A stretch of DNA of 64,000 nucleotides from Ascidiaceihabitans sp034111945 (GCA_047626725.1 JBLHSG010000005.1:62001-126000); one strand, 5' to 3'. Numbered from the stretch's first letter, positions 9,201 to 18,437 are shown. Translations and numbers: made by a program. Notes: generated by a model not told the origin, from the sequence alone.

Positions 9201-9704
9201 ATGAATGATGAGCAAAAATTTACCCCCGGCCCGGACAACCGCGAACATTTTCGCGCAGCGATGGGCCGTTTCGCGACAGGTGTGACCATCGTGACCACGC
9301 AGTCCGATATCGGGCCGTTGGGGATGACCGCAAATTCGTTTTCATCGATTTCGATGGAACCGCCTTTGGTGATGTGGGCCCCCGGTCGGGGTTCGCGCCG
9401 TCATGATGCATTTGTGAATGCTCAATCATTTTGCATCCATGTTTTGGCCGAAGGTCAGTTTGCGCTCGCCAAACATTTTGCCACCCAAGGCGAAGGTTTT
9501 GATGCTTTTGACTGGACCATTGGCGCAGATAACGTGCCATTGCTGGCAGGATGTGCCGCGCAAATTCACTGCACGCAACACAGCACCATCGAGGCCGGCG
9601 ATCACACAATGATTTTAGGCAACGTCACCGAGGCAAGCTACCGCGATGTGTCCGGTTTGATTTTCCACAAAGGCAAATTCGGTCAGTTTCATTTAGACGA
9701 CTGA
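9201..9704 (+). CDS. Flavin reductase family protein (FMN-binding)
   Basis: The 167-residue protein has the split-barrel flavin reductase fold: FRAAMGRFATGVTIVTT at residues 17-33, followed by GMTANSFSSISMEPPLV, the usual FMN-contact segment. Such proteins reduce FMN or FAD with NAD(P)H and often feed a two-component monooxygenase, but no flavin monooxygenase is adjacent, so its partner is unknown. It could also act as a stand-alone FMN-dependent reductase. Its 3' end overlaps the convergent tupA by 16 bases. Confidence 0.88.
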   Translation: MNDEQKFTPGPDNREHFRAAMGRFATGVTIVTTQSDIGPLGMTANSFSSISMEPPLVMWAPGRGSRRHDAFVNAQSFCIHVLAEGQFALAKHFATQGEGFDAFDWTIGADNVPLLAGCAAQIHCTQHSTIEAGDHTMILGNVTEASYRDVSGLIFHKGKFGQFHLDD

Positions 9705-10495
9705 GCATTCGCAAAAAACACCTGTTTACCATCGATCTGAAATGCGGTGATCGCGGCCTGTCCGATCGGCGACACCAACCAATCCGAAAATGCGCGCGCA
9801 TCATCTGATTTGACGTGCGGGTGCAATTCAGGGTTCACCAAAATCACACCATACGGATTGAACAAACGCGGATCGCCTTCAACCACAATTTGGTGCGCAC
9901 CTTTGTTCCCGAACGCGGTCCACGTCGCGCGATCCGCCAACGTGTATGCGCCCATTCCAATCGCGATATTCAACGTTGCCCCCATGCCCGCGCCCGCCTC
10001 GCGGTACCATGGCCCGTTCGGAAAAATGCCGGTGGATAACCACAACCGCTGTTCCGCTTTATGGGTTCCGCTGTCATCACCACGCGAAACAAACAGGGTT
10101 TCACTGGTCGCAATTTGGGTCAAAGCCGCGGTCGTATCTGCCCTGCTATCTGTCATCGAAGTTAGGTTTGCAGGCCCGACAATCACAAAATCATTGTACA
10201 TCACGTCACGGCGATCGATGCCAAAACCATCAGTGACAAACTGATCTTCCGCCGTACGATCATGCACCAAAAGCACATCGCCGTCACCGTTTTGGGCATT
10301 GCGCAAAGCCTGCCCTGTGCCCACAGCAATCACGCGCACATCAATACCTGTTTGGGCACGAAACTGCGGAATCAACACATCCAACAGGCCCGAATTTTGG
10401 GTCGAAGTCGTTGATTGCAAAGTGATAAAACGATCCTGCGCAAATGCAGGCACCCCGCACAACAACACGCAAATTATTGCGAAAACGCGGATCAT
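9689..10495 (-). CDS. tupA: Tungstate ABC transporter substrate-binding protein
   Basis: The 268-residue protein begins with a signal peptide ending at AFAQD and then carries LQSTTSTQNSGLLD, the TTTSTxxSG anion-binding segment of TupA, near residues 27-40. GTGQALRNAQNGDGDVLLVHD is likewise typical. It captures tungstate in the periplasm for TupB and TupC. tupB, tupC and tupA are linked by four-base overlaps, with tupA last in transcription order. Molybdate binding cannot be excluded from sequence, but the family is usually tungstate-selective. Confidence 0.88.
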   Translation of the reverse strand: MIRVFAIICVLLCGVPAFAQDRFITLQSTTSTQNSGLLDVLIPQFRAQTGIDVRVIAVGTGQALRNAQNGDGDVLLVHDRTAEDQFVTDGFGIDRRDVMYNDFVIVGPANLTSMTDSRADTTAALTQIATSETLFVSRGDDSGTHKAEQRLWLSTGIFPNGPWYREAGAGMGATLNIAIGMGAYTLADRATWTAFGNKGAHQIVVEGDPRLFNPYGVILVNPELHPHVKSDDARAFSDWLVSPIGQAAITAFQIDGKQVFFANAQSSK

Positions 10496-11157
10496 AACAC
10501 CAGTTCCCCTTTGATAAATTGCGCAGCCTCACGACTGGTGGGACCGCTCAAAACATCTTCGGCCAAGCCTTGTTCCAGTACTTTGCCTTTGTGCATAAAC
10601 GCGACGTCTTGGGCCAATCGACGGACCTGTCCCAGATCGTGGCTGACCATCACAACCTGCACGCCAGACGCCGCAGCCTGAGTGATCAGCGCCTCGATCC
10701 GCGCGGTGGCGGCGGGGTCCAGATGGCTGGTGGGTTCATCCAAAAATAACAGCTGGGGACCCGTTGCAAGTGCGCGAATGACCGCCAGCAATTGCGCTTC
10801 GCCTCCGGACAATTCGCGCGCAGGCATCTGGGCTTTGTCGCCCAAACCGGCCTGATCCAACCACGCATGTGCTGTCGGCCCACCCTGCCCCAAAGCCCGC
10901 GCGAATTCGACATTACGCAACACGGAACGGCGCAACATCACCGGTTTTTGAAATACCATCGCTTGGCGTTCGGGCACATCACCAAACGTTCCAGCATCGG
11001 GAACAATCAGCCCGTGAAGCACCCGCAACAGTAGGCTTTTGCCTGCACCGTTTGGCCCAATCAACACCGTTATGCCCGCGCTAAACCGGATAGAGGCCGC
11101 GTTCAGCACCCGCACACCGTCGCGCTGCAACACGATATTTTCGGCTTGAAACGTCAC
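10492..11157 (-). CDS. tupC: Tungstate ABC transporter ATP-binding protein
   Basis: The 221-residue ATPase has Walker A GPNGAGKS at residues 34-41, signature LSGGEAQ and Walker B LLFLDEPT. I use the GTG at 11157, which overlaps the tupB stop in a GTGA arrangement; the longer open frame up to 11430 lies inside tupB and encodes no family sequence. The protein powers tungstate import through TupB. It is short for an ABC ATPase, without the C-terminal regulatory domain found in ModC, in line with TupC proteins. Confidence 0.88.
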   Translation of the reverse strand: MTFQAENIVLQRDGVRVLNAASIRFSAGITVLIGPNGAGKSLLLRVLHGLIVPDAGTFGDVPERQAMVFQKPVMLRRSVLRNVEFARALGQGGPTAHAWLDQAGLGDKAQMPARELSGGEAQLLAVIRALATGPQLLFLDEPTSHLDPAATARIEALITQAAASGVQVVMVSHDLGQVRRLAQDVAFMHKGKVLEQGLAEDVLSGPTSREAAQFIKGELVL

Positions 11158-11852
11158 GCGCGATGCTCCTTTGGGCCGATCAAACTGACCGCGCCCGTCA
11201 CGATCACGGCCAACATCAACAGGATCACGCCCAATGCCAAGGCCAGCGCGAGGTTGCCTTTTGACGTTTCCAGCGCGATCGTTGTGGTCATTACACGGGT
11301 TACATGATTGATGTTTCCGCCGACAATCATAACCGCGCCCACCTCTGCGATGGCGCGCCCGAAACCGGCCAGCAGCGCGGTTAACAGGGCTGTGCGCCCC
11401 TCCCAAAGTAGGGTTTTTACCGCGGCCCAACGTCCCAATCCGAACGACGCAAGCTGTTCACCGTATTCATCCTGCAGCCCTTCGACAGACTGACGGGTCA
11501 AGGCCAAAATGATCGGCGCGACCAAGATAACTTGGGCAATGATCATCGCAGACGGTGTGTACAGCAGGTTCAAAACACCAAATGGACCGGCGCGTGACAA
11601 CAGCAAATACACGCACAATCCGACGACGACAGGCGGCAGGCCCATCAACGCATTGCTTAGCACAATCACGATCCCACGCCCGCGAAACCGGCTGACAGCC
11701 AAAATCGCCCCCAGCGGCATTCCGATCAGTGCTGCAATAAAAACCGCGCTTAGCGATACGCGTAATGACAGACCCACGACCTGCCAAAGGGCCGCATCCC
11801 CGGTCAGGATCAGCCCCATTGCGCCACTCAATTCTGAGGCAAAATTGCTCAA
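11154..11852 (-). CDS. tupB: Tungstate ABC transporter permease
   Basis: The 232-residue membrane protein has about five helices and the permease EAA-like loop with LGRWAAVKTLLWEGR near residues 145-160. It is similar in layout to CysT/TupB permeases. It is the first gene of tupB-tupC-tupA, overlapping tupC by four bases. No aldehyde ferredoxin oxidoreductase or tungsten-type formate dehydrogenase gene is present in the window, so the consumer of the metal must lie elsewhere. Confidence 0.88.
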   Translation of the reverse strand: MSNFASELSGAMGLILTGDAALWQVVGLSLRVSLSAVFIAALIGMPLGAILAVSRFRGRGIVIVLSNALMGLPPVVVGLCVYLLLSRAGPFGVLNLLYTPSAMIIAQVILVAPIILALTRQSVEGLQDEYGEQLASFGLGRWAAVKTLLWEGRTALLTALLAGFGRAIAEVGAVMIVGGNINHVTRVMTTTIALETSKGNLALALALGVILLMLAVIVTGAVSLIGPKEHRA

Positions 11853-12081
11853 CCCTCAGCCCCACGCCCATCTGTTAAATCACGATATCACGTCTGCCTC
11901 AGCCACCCGGCAAGGTCCAGAGCGCGTTGATACCCCTATAGCGAAAATGCGTGTCGATGCGGTTGCGTTTCGCGCCATTTCACCAACAAATCGCGCCATC
12001 GCTGCATGGCACCGGTGTTCTTTTTGCCCTCACCGCCGTATTTATTGCGTGGGCCCGCCTGAAATCCATTGGGAATAGAAC

Positions 12082-13077
12082 ATGACCGAACACGTGCCAA
12101 AATACAAAATCGCCCGCACAATGGAACAGTTCTGCGCGCTTTTGCAAATCTCGATCAAAGATGTTTTGGCCAAAGTTGACCTGCCATCTGACTATCTTGA
12201 ATCCGAAGGGCGTGGCGTCAGTGCGCGGCAGTATTTTGAGGGATGGAGTGCCGCGGTTGAGCTGGCGGATCGGTCCGATTTGCCGCTGTTTTTGGGTCAG
12301 GCCTATGCGCGTGGCCCGTTTAATCCTGCGTTTTTTGCGTTCACTTGTAGCCCGACAGTTTTGGTTGGGTTGGAGCGGATGTCCGTCCTGAAACCGCTGG
12401 TTGGCCCATTGCTTTTGAACATCATTCCAGACGGCGATGAGTTGCGGTTGGTCAAATCCAGCTCGGTCCTTGGGCTAGAATTACCGCACAAATTTGCCGC
12501 GACAGAAATGGTGTTTTTTGTCGAAGCCATGCGGATTTGCACGGGCCACGCTGTGCGCCCATCGCGTGTTGTGATGTCAGATAAACTAGAATGCGATCCA
12601 GATCTTGAGGCCTATTTCGGCACCAAGATCACCTATGGCAGCACGCCCGAAATCAGCATCCTGAAAGACGACGCAAACCGCCCGTTGCTGTCGCGCAATG
12701 CAACGCAGTGGGCCTCGATGGAGCCGGAATTTCGCCGTCAGCTGGACGCGTTGAGTGCCGGGGAAACCATCACCGCGCGGGTGCGTAAAACCCTAAGTGA
12801 GATGCTGCCGAGTGGCTTGTCTAATATCACCGAAACCGCCAGTCGTATGCATCTGTCGACGCGCAGCTTGCAGCGAAAACTGTCATCAGAAGGTCAATCA
12901 TATCAATTGGTTCTGGATGATACGCGGCGCGCGCTGTCCATGCATTATTTGCGTTATACGGAACTAAATAGCGAGGAAATCTCGTATCTTTTGGCCTACC
13001 GTGATCCCAATTCGTTCTATCGCGCATTCCATGGCTGGACAGGCATGACCCCAAAAGCCGCGCGGGTTTCAAGCTAA
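12082..13077 (+). CDS. AraC family transcriptional regulator (OruR/ArgR-like)
   Basis: The 331-residue protein has an N-terminal effector domain of the 'arabinose-binding AraC N-term' type (residues about 20-200) and a C-terminal AraC DNA-binding domain. The latter begins near residue 245, with ASRMHLSTRSLQRKLSSEG as the first helix-turn-helix and EISYLLAYRDPNSFYRAF as the second. It is divergent from tupB across 229 bases and overlaps the GntR gene by four bases at its 3' end. Its target could be either neighbour or a distant operon. Confidence 0.88.
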   Translation: MTEHVPKYKIARTMEQFCALLQISIKDVLAKVDLPSDYLESEGRGVSARQYFEGWSAAVELADRSDLPLFLGQAYARGPFNPAFFAFTCSPTVLVGLERMSVLKPLVGPLLLNIIPDGDELRLVKSSSVLGLELPHKFAATEMVFFVEAMRICTGHAVRPSRVVMSDKLECDPDLEAYFGTKITYGSTPEISILKDDANRPLLSRNATQWASMEPEFRRQLDALSAGETITARVRKTLSEMLPSGLSNITETASRMHLSTRSLQRKLSSEGQSYQLVLDDTRRALSMHYLRYTELNSEEISYLLAYRDPNSFYRAFHGWTGMTPKAARVSS

Positions 13078-13736
13078 AGTAAATGCAAGCGATGCTTTTC
13101 CAATAGGTCGACAATAATCCGTTTTGCTTGGGTTCGGTGGGCACGGTGAATGCGCCCAGCCAAGGTCACATCACCGCTTTTGATCGCATCAAACACACCG
13201 CGGTGATCGTCGTTCGATTTGGTGGGCAATGGCCGGATAAACAGCGTCATTGCGCGGGCACGACGGACCTGATCGCTCATCATTGCGACAACAGTTATCA
13301 ATCGCGAATTTTGCCCCAAACGCACCAATTCCGTGTGGAAGCGATCATCGGCCTGTGCCCATGCAGCCAAATCCTCGGCGTCGACCGCAGCGTCCATATC
13401 GGTAATCGACTGGCCCAATTCGACCAATTGCGCATCGGTGTAACCCGCATCCGCCGCACGTTCGGCAGCCAACCCTTCGAGTTCGGTCAGAATGTCGTAA
13501 ATTTCGCGCATGTCGTCAGCAGATACCGGCAAAATACGCACGCCTTTGCGCGGGCGCAGCGTCAACAAACCTTGGGTTTCCAACGTCAATGCCGCCTCAC
13601 GCACCGGTGTGCGCGACATTTGCAATCGATCCGCCAATTCGCTTTCCAAATGGTCCGATCCAGCGGCCAATTCACCGGAAAAAATCAACTGGCGCAACTC
13701 GTGAATAGCACGCTGAGAGCTGGACAAAGGCATCAA
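13074..13736 (-). CDS. GntR family regulator, FCD (FadR) subfamily
   Basis: The 220-residue protein has a winged-helix N-terminal domain (AIHELRQLIFSGELAAGS, then LQMSRTPVREAALTL at residues about 34-48) and a helical FCD effector domain. FCD regulators bind small organic acids and repress sugar-acid catabolic operons. It is the last gene of a three-gene unit with the LeuB-like and Gfo/Idh genes and is the likely local repressor of both divergent operons around 15851-16126. The effector would be a pathway acid. Confidence 0.9.
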   Translation of the reverse strand: MMPLSSSQRAIHELRQLIFSGELAAGSDHLESELADRLQMSRTPVREAALTLETQGLLTLRPRKGVRILPVSADDMREIYDILTELEGLAAERAADAGYTDAQLVELGQSITDMDAAVDAEDLAAWAQADDRFHTELVRLGQNSRLITVVAMMSDQVRRARAMTLFIRPLPTKSNDDHRGVFDAIKSGDVTLAGRIHRAHRTQAKRIIVDLLEKHRLHLL

Positions 13737-13748
13737 AGCCCTCCTTGG

Positions 13749-14762
13749 TTAATCCCCCAAACGCACCTTTTTTCCGGTGTTTGCCGAGGCATAAATCGCT
13801 TCTTCTATCTCTATCACCTTTAGATAATCCTCCGCGAGGTTCTCAAAAGGGGTGTGGCCCAAAAAGGCTGAAATCACGTGATTTTGCAACCCGTGAACAC
13901 AATCGCCGCCAAATCCGTCAAACGTATCGGGGGCCAGTAATTGTGTTTGCGCCCGTTCACCGAATTTTCGCAAGCAAACCGCGCCATCACCGCCCAAGGT
14001 CAGGCTGCCTTTTGTGCCCTCGATCAAGGCCTCGCCCATGGTGCGACGATGGTTGTCAGCACTGTGATCAAGGTGGCGATTGCCGTCAAAAATCGCCCGC
14101 GCGCCACCTGCATGTTCAAAGATGAAATACCCCGCGTCTTCGCCTGCGATTGCCGGATTGATCTGGCGTAAATCGGCGTAAACGGCTGTGGGATTGCCCA
14201 GCAAAAACCGGAACGTGTCGACCCAATGTACACCAGTCTCGTGGATCAAAAACTTGGACATGTTTTGAAAATACGGCTGGCGATCAAGATAGGCATTAGG
14301 CCCCTGCCCGTCGCCAGGACGCAGGCGAAACGTCAGTTGTAAAACGTCGCCTAATACACCATCCGCCATCGCGTTTTTGATGCACCGATACCACGGCTGA
14401 AAGCGGAAATTTTCATGCACAATGATCTTTGTGCCAATGGCGTTTGCCTCGGCGGTGATCGCGCGCGCCTCATGCAGCGACATGCAAAACGGCTTTTGGC
14501 AGATCAGGGTTTTGACACCCGCCGCCATCGCCGTTCGGATCGCCTGTGCGTGGCCTTGGGGCGGTAAAATGATGTCCAGAATGTCTGGCTGAACCTCATT
14601 CAACATCGTTTTCAGATCGTCAAAAGCCTGCAAACCTGTGGCTTTTGCGCGCTCAATTTCCAGATCGCAGGCCCCAACCAGTGACACGTCATCAATGCGC
14701 GCCCAGCTGTCATAGTGGAATTGCGCGAAATACCCCGCCCCTATGCAGGCGACTTTTATCAT
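13749..14762 (-). CDS. Gfo/Idh/MocA family oxidoreductase
   Basis: The 337-residue protein has an N-terminal Rossmann fold (MIKVACIGAGYFAQFH) and the family lysine motif as CQKPFCMS near residues 88-96, where EKP is usual. HENFRFQPW near residue 120 and ETGVHWVDTFRF near residue 175 supply the C-terminal-domain histidines. It probably oxidises a sugar or sugar-acid hydroxyl with NAD(P). Its start overlaps the LeuB-like gene by four bases (ATGA). A sugar-1-dehydrogenase making a lactone would fit the lactonase on the divergent operon, but that is inference. Confidence 0.87.
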   Translation of the reverse strand: MIKVACIGAGYFAQFHYDSWARIDDVSLVGACDLEIERAKATGLQAFDDLKTMLNEVQPDILDIILPPQGHAQAIRTAMAAGVKTLICQKPFCMSLHEARAITAEANAIGTKIIVHENFRFQPWYRCIKNAMADGVLGDVLQLTFRLRPGDGQGPNAYLDRQPYFQNMSKFLIHETGVHWVDTFRFLLGNPTAVYADLRQINPAIAGEDAGYFIFEHAGGARAIFDGNRHLDHSADNHRRTMGEALIEGTKGSLTLGGDGAVCLRKFGERAQTQLLAPDTFDGFGGDCVHGLQNHVISAFLGHTPFENLAEDYLKVIEIEEAIYASANTGKKVRLGD

Positions 14763-15850
14763 GCCGGTGACAACGCCTGCATGATCGCATCTGCGGCCTC
14801 GCGCGTGCTGGCTTTGCCCCCCAAATCACGGGTCAAAACGGTGCCTGCAGACACGACGCCTTCGACCGCTTCGCGTAGGCGCACACCATCGGCAACCATC
14901 GCCGGATTGTCGTGCCGCAATCCCAACCAATCGAGCATCATCGCCGCTGACAAAATCATCGCCATCGGGTTTGCAACACCTTGACCCGCGATGTCAGGCG
15001 CAGATCCGTGGCACGGTTGAAACACCGCATTGTGCAGCCCGATATCCGCGGACGGGGCCAGCCCGAGCCCCCCCATCAAGCCGGCGCCAAGGTCTGACAA
15101 AATATCGCCAAACATGTTTTCAGTGACCATCACATCAAAATCCCACGGCTTTTGCACCATCCACAAAGCCGTCGCATCGACATAGGCGTGATCTGCAATC
15201 AGGTCCGGATGCTTGGCCGCTTCAGCGTCGAACATCTCGCGGAAAAAAGCAAATGCGCGGAACACGTTTGCCTTGTCGACACAGGTGACTTTGCCCGGTC
15301 CACGCCCTGCATCCTTGCGGGTTTTGGCCAGATCAAAGGCGAATTTAAACAGTTTTTCAGAAATGTCGCGGGTGATCAGCAACGTTTCGCGCGCCTCGTC
15401 TTTTGTGACTTCGCCGCGGCCTTGGGTGTAAAACAGACCCTCGGTGCTTTCGCGGATCAAGACAAAATCGACGTCTTTTCCAGCAGGTAAATTCAACGGC
15501 GTCGGCTGGCCTGCTTTGATCGTAACGGGGCGCACACCAGCAAACAAAACAAGCGCTTTGCGCAGATCAATTTGCGGTGAAATTTCAGTGCCATCTTTGT
15601 ATCGCACATCGGGTAACCCCATGGCAGACAACAAAATTGCATCTGACGCGCGGGCAATTTCCATCGATGCATCAGGCAGCGATTCACCTGTTTTTGCGTA
15701 ATGCGCAGCCCCCGCAGGTGCCCCGACAAACGACAACGAATACGCCGGATTATTCTGCGCCATCGCAATCAAAATATCGACAGTTGGCGTGGTGATTTCC
15801 GGCCCAATGCCGTCGCCTTCGAATACGGCGATATCAAAGTTCTGTTTCAT
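14759..15850 (-). CDS. Isocitrate/isopropylmalate dehydrogenase family protein (LeuB/tartrate dehydrogenase-like)
   Basis: The 363-residue enzyme is a beta-decarboxylating 2-hydroxyacid dehydrogenase: EGDGIGPEI at residues 9-17, VTENMFGDILSD near 240 and HGSAPDIAGQGVANPMAM near 275. True LeuB is normally in a leuCDB context, which is absent. The surroundings (Gfo/Idh dehydrogenase, GntR, OtnK/OtnC) suggest it acts on a tetronate, tartrate or malate-type compound. It is the first gene of its operon and faces the ABM gene across 276 bases containing candidate operators. Confidence 0.88.
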   Translation of the reverse strand: MKQNFDIAVFEGDGIGPEITTPTVDILIAMAQNNPAYSLSFVGAPAGAAHYAKTGESLPDASMEIARASDAILLSAMGLPDVRYKDGTEISPQIDLRKALVLFAGVRPVTIKAGQPTPLNLPAGKDVDFVLIRESTEGLFYTQGRGEVTKDEARETLLITRDISEKLFKFAFDLAKTRKDAGRGPGKVTCVDKANVFRAFAFFREMFDAEAAKHPDLIADHAYVDATALWMVQKPWDFDVMVTENMFGDILSDLGAGLMGGLGLAPSADIGLHNAVFQPCHGSAPDIAGQGVANPMAMILSAAMMLDWLGLRHDNPAMVADGVRLREAVEGVVSAGTVLTRDLGGKASTREAADAIMQALSPA

Positions 15851-15884
15851 CGGGGCCCTTTATGTCGTCTGTTTTTGCTGCGCT

Positions 15885-15933
15885 AATATGATGTGATATT
15901 CAATTTCTTGTCAATGCATACATTATCGCATAC
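15885..15933. promoter_or_regulatory. Candidate operators between the two sugar-acid operons
   Basis: The inverted repeat AATAT-N6-ATATT spans 15885-15900, about 35 bases upstream of the LeuB-like start. Two direct copies of GCATAC (15916-15921 and 15928-15933) lie 12 bases apart next to it. The AT-rich setting inside a divergent region makes this the likely promoter and GntR-binding zone. The site assignment is inference. Confidence 0.4.
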
Positions 15934-16126
15934 GTTAATTTTAACCCCGAGACCCAGAACCTGCCCTCCAGTTTGAATGTGCCATAATTTAACCTCAAGA
16001 AAAACAGCGCACCTGACGCGCAAAACTTTGCAAAATTCGTCCGCGCAGTCATAAACGACCATAACACCGCCTGCCCGATCACCTGCGCGCCAAAATATCT
16101 CGTGCCCCAAAATAGAAAGACCGCTC

Positions 16127-16414
16127 ATGTTTGCTGTTGTTGTCACGCTCACGATTGATCCCGCGCAATGGGACGCGTTTTTGCCCTTGATGCACGCCAA
16201 TGCGGATGCGTCGATGACCGAAACCGGCTGTGCGTATTTTGATACCTGCACCGACCCCGAGCGCCCGAACGAGGTGTTTTTATACGAACTATACGATGAC
16301 GCTGCTGCCTTTGCGGCGCACCTGAAAACCGCGCATTTTCTGGCGTTTGACAGCGCTGTGACCAACATGGTGATCGGCCGTGACGTGCGTACATATGCCG
16401 GTGTTCGAAAATGA
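16127..16414 (+). CDS. Antibiotic biosynthesis monooxygenase (ABM) domain protein
   Basis: This 95-residue single-domain protein has the dimeric ferredoxin-like ABM fold of the YgiN/LsrG type: a VVVTLTIDP first strand, TGCAYFDTCTDPERP in the middle and FLYELYDDAAAFAAHLKTAHF near residues 53-73. Family members include quinol monooxygenases and small-molecule isomerases. It is the first gene of a five-gene operon with the lactonase, OtnK, OtnC and DUF1045 genes, overlapping the next by four bases. In this setting an isomerase or epimerase role is as likely as oxygenation. Confidence 0.82.
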   Translation: MFAVVVTLTIDPAQWDAFLPLMHANADASMTETGCAYFDTCTDPERPNEVFLYELYDDAAAFAAHLKTAHFLAFDSAVTNMVIGRDVRTYAGVRK

Positions 16415-17217
16415 GCGCCCCTGACGTGTGGGAAATTCACGCGATAAAATACGCCGATCGTGACGCACGTACGCGGGCTGATAGTTTTATCTTTGATGAC
16501 AACCATGACGCGCCGCATGCCATGGATTATTTCATGTGGCTGTTGCGTAAAGGCGATCAAAATATTCTGGTCGATACAGGGTATGACACGGCAGAGGCCA
16601 CGGCCCGCGACCGCCCTATTCGGCTAGATCCTGTGGCCGCCCTTGCGCCTTTGAACATCACGCCGCACGATATTTCACAGGTTATCGTCACGCATTTGCA
16701 CTATGATCACGCTGGCGGATTGCACCTGTTTCCCAACGCCACCTTACACCTGCAAGAGGCGGAAATGGCCTTTGCGACCGGCCCGTGCATGTGCCACGAC
16801 ACCCTGCGCATGCCCTACACAGCAGGCCATATTTGCGAGGCAATCACGCGATTATATTCCGGCAAAGTCCGTTTTTATGACGGCGATGCACAGGTCGCTG
16901 ACGGCGTAACGGTGCACTGCATTGGCGGCCATTCACGCGGCCTGCAAGCCGTGCGCGTCAAAACCCAAAGCGGGTACATGGTGCTGGCATCAGACGCCGC
17001 ACACTTTTATGAAAATCTGTATCAGCGTAAACCGTTTCCCATCGTGGTTGATCTGCAAAACATGCTGGACGGGTTTGAACGGCTGATGACGCTTGCCAGT
17101 GCGCCAAATCTAATTATTCCCGGACACGACCCGCTGGTGCGCGACTATTTCAACGTGGGCGTCGCCCCGCATATTCACCGGCTTGACCCCGGACCGATCA
17201 AGGATTTCGAGACATGA
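16411..17217 (+). CDS. Metallo-beta-lactamase fold hydrolase, N-acyl-homoserine lactonase type
   Basis: The 268-residue protein carries the dinuclear zinc motif THLHYDHAGG (H95, H97, D99, H100), a further GGHSRG histidine near 170, SDAAHFYEN near 194 and PGHDP near 235, in the arrangement of AiiA-like lactonases. Its operon partners act on sugar acids, so hydrolysis of a sugar lactone is at least as likely as quorum quenching. It overlaps both neighbours by four bases. Confidence 0.87.
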   Translation: MSAPDVWEIHAIKYADRDARTRADSFIFDDNHDAPHAMDYFMWLLRKGDQNILVDTGYDTAEATARDRPIRLDPVAALAPLNITPHDISQVIVTHLHYDHAGGLHLFPNATLHLQEAEMAFATGPCMCHDTLRMPYTAGHICEAITRLYSGKVRFYDGDAQVADGVTVHCIGGHSRGLQAVRVKTQSGYMVLASDAAHFYENLYQRKPFPIVVDLQNMLDGFERLMTLASAPNLIIPGHDPLVRDYFNVGVAPHIHRLDPGPIKDFET

Positions 17218-18437
17218 AAATTGGCGTCATCGCAGACGATTTTACCGGCGCAAGCGACATCGCCCTCACCCTCGCGGAGGCGGGAATGCGCGTCGCACAA
17301 TTCATCGGTGTGCCGGATGTGGACGCCGATCGCGCGTTAGACGCCGGTGTTGTCGCCCTAAAAAGCCGCACAGCCCCCCTGACTGACGCGATCGCGCAAT
17401 CGCTGGCCGCATGCGATTGGTTGCTGAGCCAAGGCGCGACGCAAGTTATTTTCAAGGTTTGCTCGACATTCGACAGCACAGCCCAAGGCAACATCGGGCA
17501 GGTTCTGGACGCATTGGCCGACCGCATGAACGTCAAAACAACGCTGGTGTGCCCGGCATTTCCCGAAAACGGGCGCTCGGTCTATCAAGGGCATTTGTTC
17601 GTGAATGACGTTTTGCTTAGCGAAAGCGGGATGCAAGACCACCCGTTGACCCCCATGACAGACCCCGATTTGCGTCGCGTTTTAGGCGCACAAAGCACAC
17701 AGTCCATTGGCCATATCCCCGCCCAAACGGTGGACAAAGGCAGCGACGCAATCATCGGCGCCATGACCGCCACATCGGGCCACCTGATTGTCGATGCCAT
17801 TCAGGATTCCGACCTGTTTGAAATCGGGCGCGCAGCGGATGGCGTGGCACTTTTGTGTGGTGGATCTGGCATCGCCCTTGGCCTGCCTACTAACTTTGGC
17901 ATCGCGCCCAGCCAACCCGCGTGGGCTGCTGTTTTGGGGCGCGGCGTGGTGTTATCAGGGTCATGCAGTCGGGCAACCCGCGCACAAGTTTCCGAATATC
18001 AAACCATTGCACCTGCTTATGAAATCACCGCAGAGGCGGCAGTTTCAGGCGATGCAAATGCCGCAAAAATCGCGGACTGGGTGTTTGATCAAACAACGGC
18101 ACCTTTGGTCTATTCATCGGCTGATCCGGACATCGTGCGCACAGCGCAACAGACATTTGGCCAAGATACGGCTGCCCACGCCATTGAAAAACTGTTTGCA
18201 GATCTGGCCGCGCTTTTGGCCGAACGGGGCATCAAACGCATGGTCGTAGCCGGGGGCGAAACATCGGGCAGCGTCGTGTCTGGTTTGGGCGCAACTGTGC
18301 TGGAGATCGGGCCACGGTTGGCTGCTGGCGTTCCGGTTGTACGGGCTGATGGCTTGGCGCTGGCCTTAAAATCTGGAAACTTTGGGGACACGCATTTCTT
18401 TGCCCAAGCCCTTGAGAAAATGGAACAATCACAATGA
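17214..18437 (+). CDS. otnK: Four-carbon acid sugar kinase (3-oxo-tetronate kinase, OtnK family)
   Basis: The 407-residue protein begins MKIGVIADDFTGASD, the hallmark of the DUF1537 four-carbon acid sugar kinase family, and has KVCSTFDSTAQGNIG near residues 82-96 as in OtnK. The C-terminal nucleotide-binding part contains VVAGGETSGSVV near residue 345. OtnK phosphorylates 3-oxo-tetronate at O4. otnC follows with a four-base overlap, matching the canonical kinase-decarboxylase pair. The usual partners OtnI and DenD are missing nearby. Confidence 0.9.
   Translation: MKIGVIADDFTGASDIALTLAEAGMRVAQFIGVPDVDADRALDAGVVALKSRTAPLTDAIAQSLAACDWLLSQGATQVIFKVCSTFDSTAQGNIGQVLDALADRMNVKTTLVCPAFPENGRSVYQGHLFVNDVLLSESGMQDHPLTPMTDPDLRRVLGAQSTQSIGHIPAQTVDKGSDAIIGAMTATSGHLIVDAIQDSDLFEIGRAADGVALLCGGSGIALGLPTNFGIAPSQPAWAAVLGRGVVLSGSCSRATRAQVSEYQTIAPAYEITAEAAVSGDANAAKIADWVFDQTTAPLVYSSADPDIVRTAQQTFGQDTAAHAIEKLFADLAALLAERGIKRMVVAGGETSGSVVSGLGATVLEIGPRLAAGVPVVRADGLALALKSGNFGDTHFFAQALEKMEQSQ

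Noticed and set aside
15883..16560. A 225-codon minus-strand frame over the divergent sugar-acid promoter and the ABM gene
   Set aside because: It is antisense to two well-supported coding regions and shows no recognisable domain.
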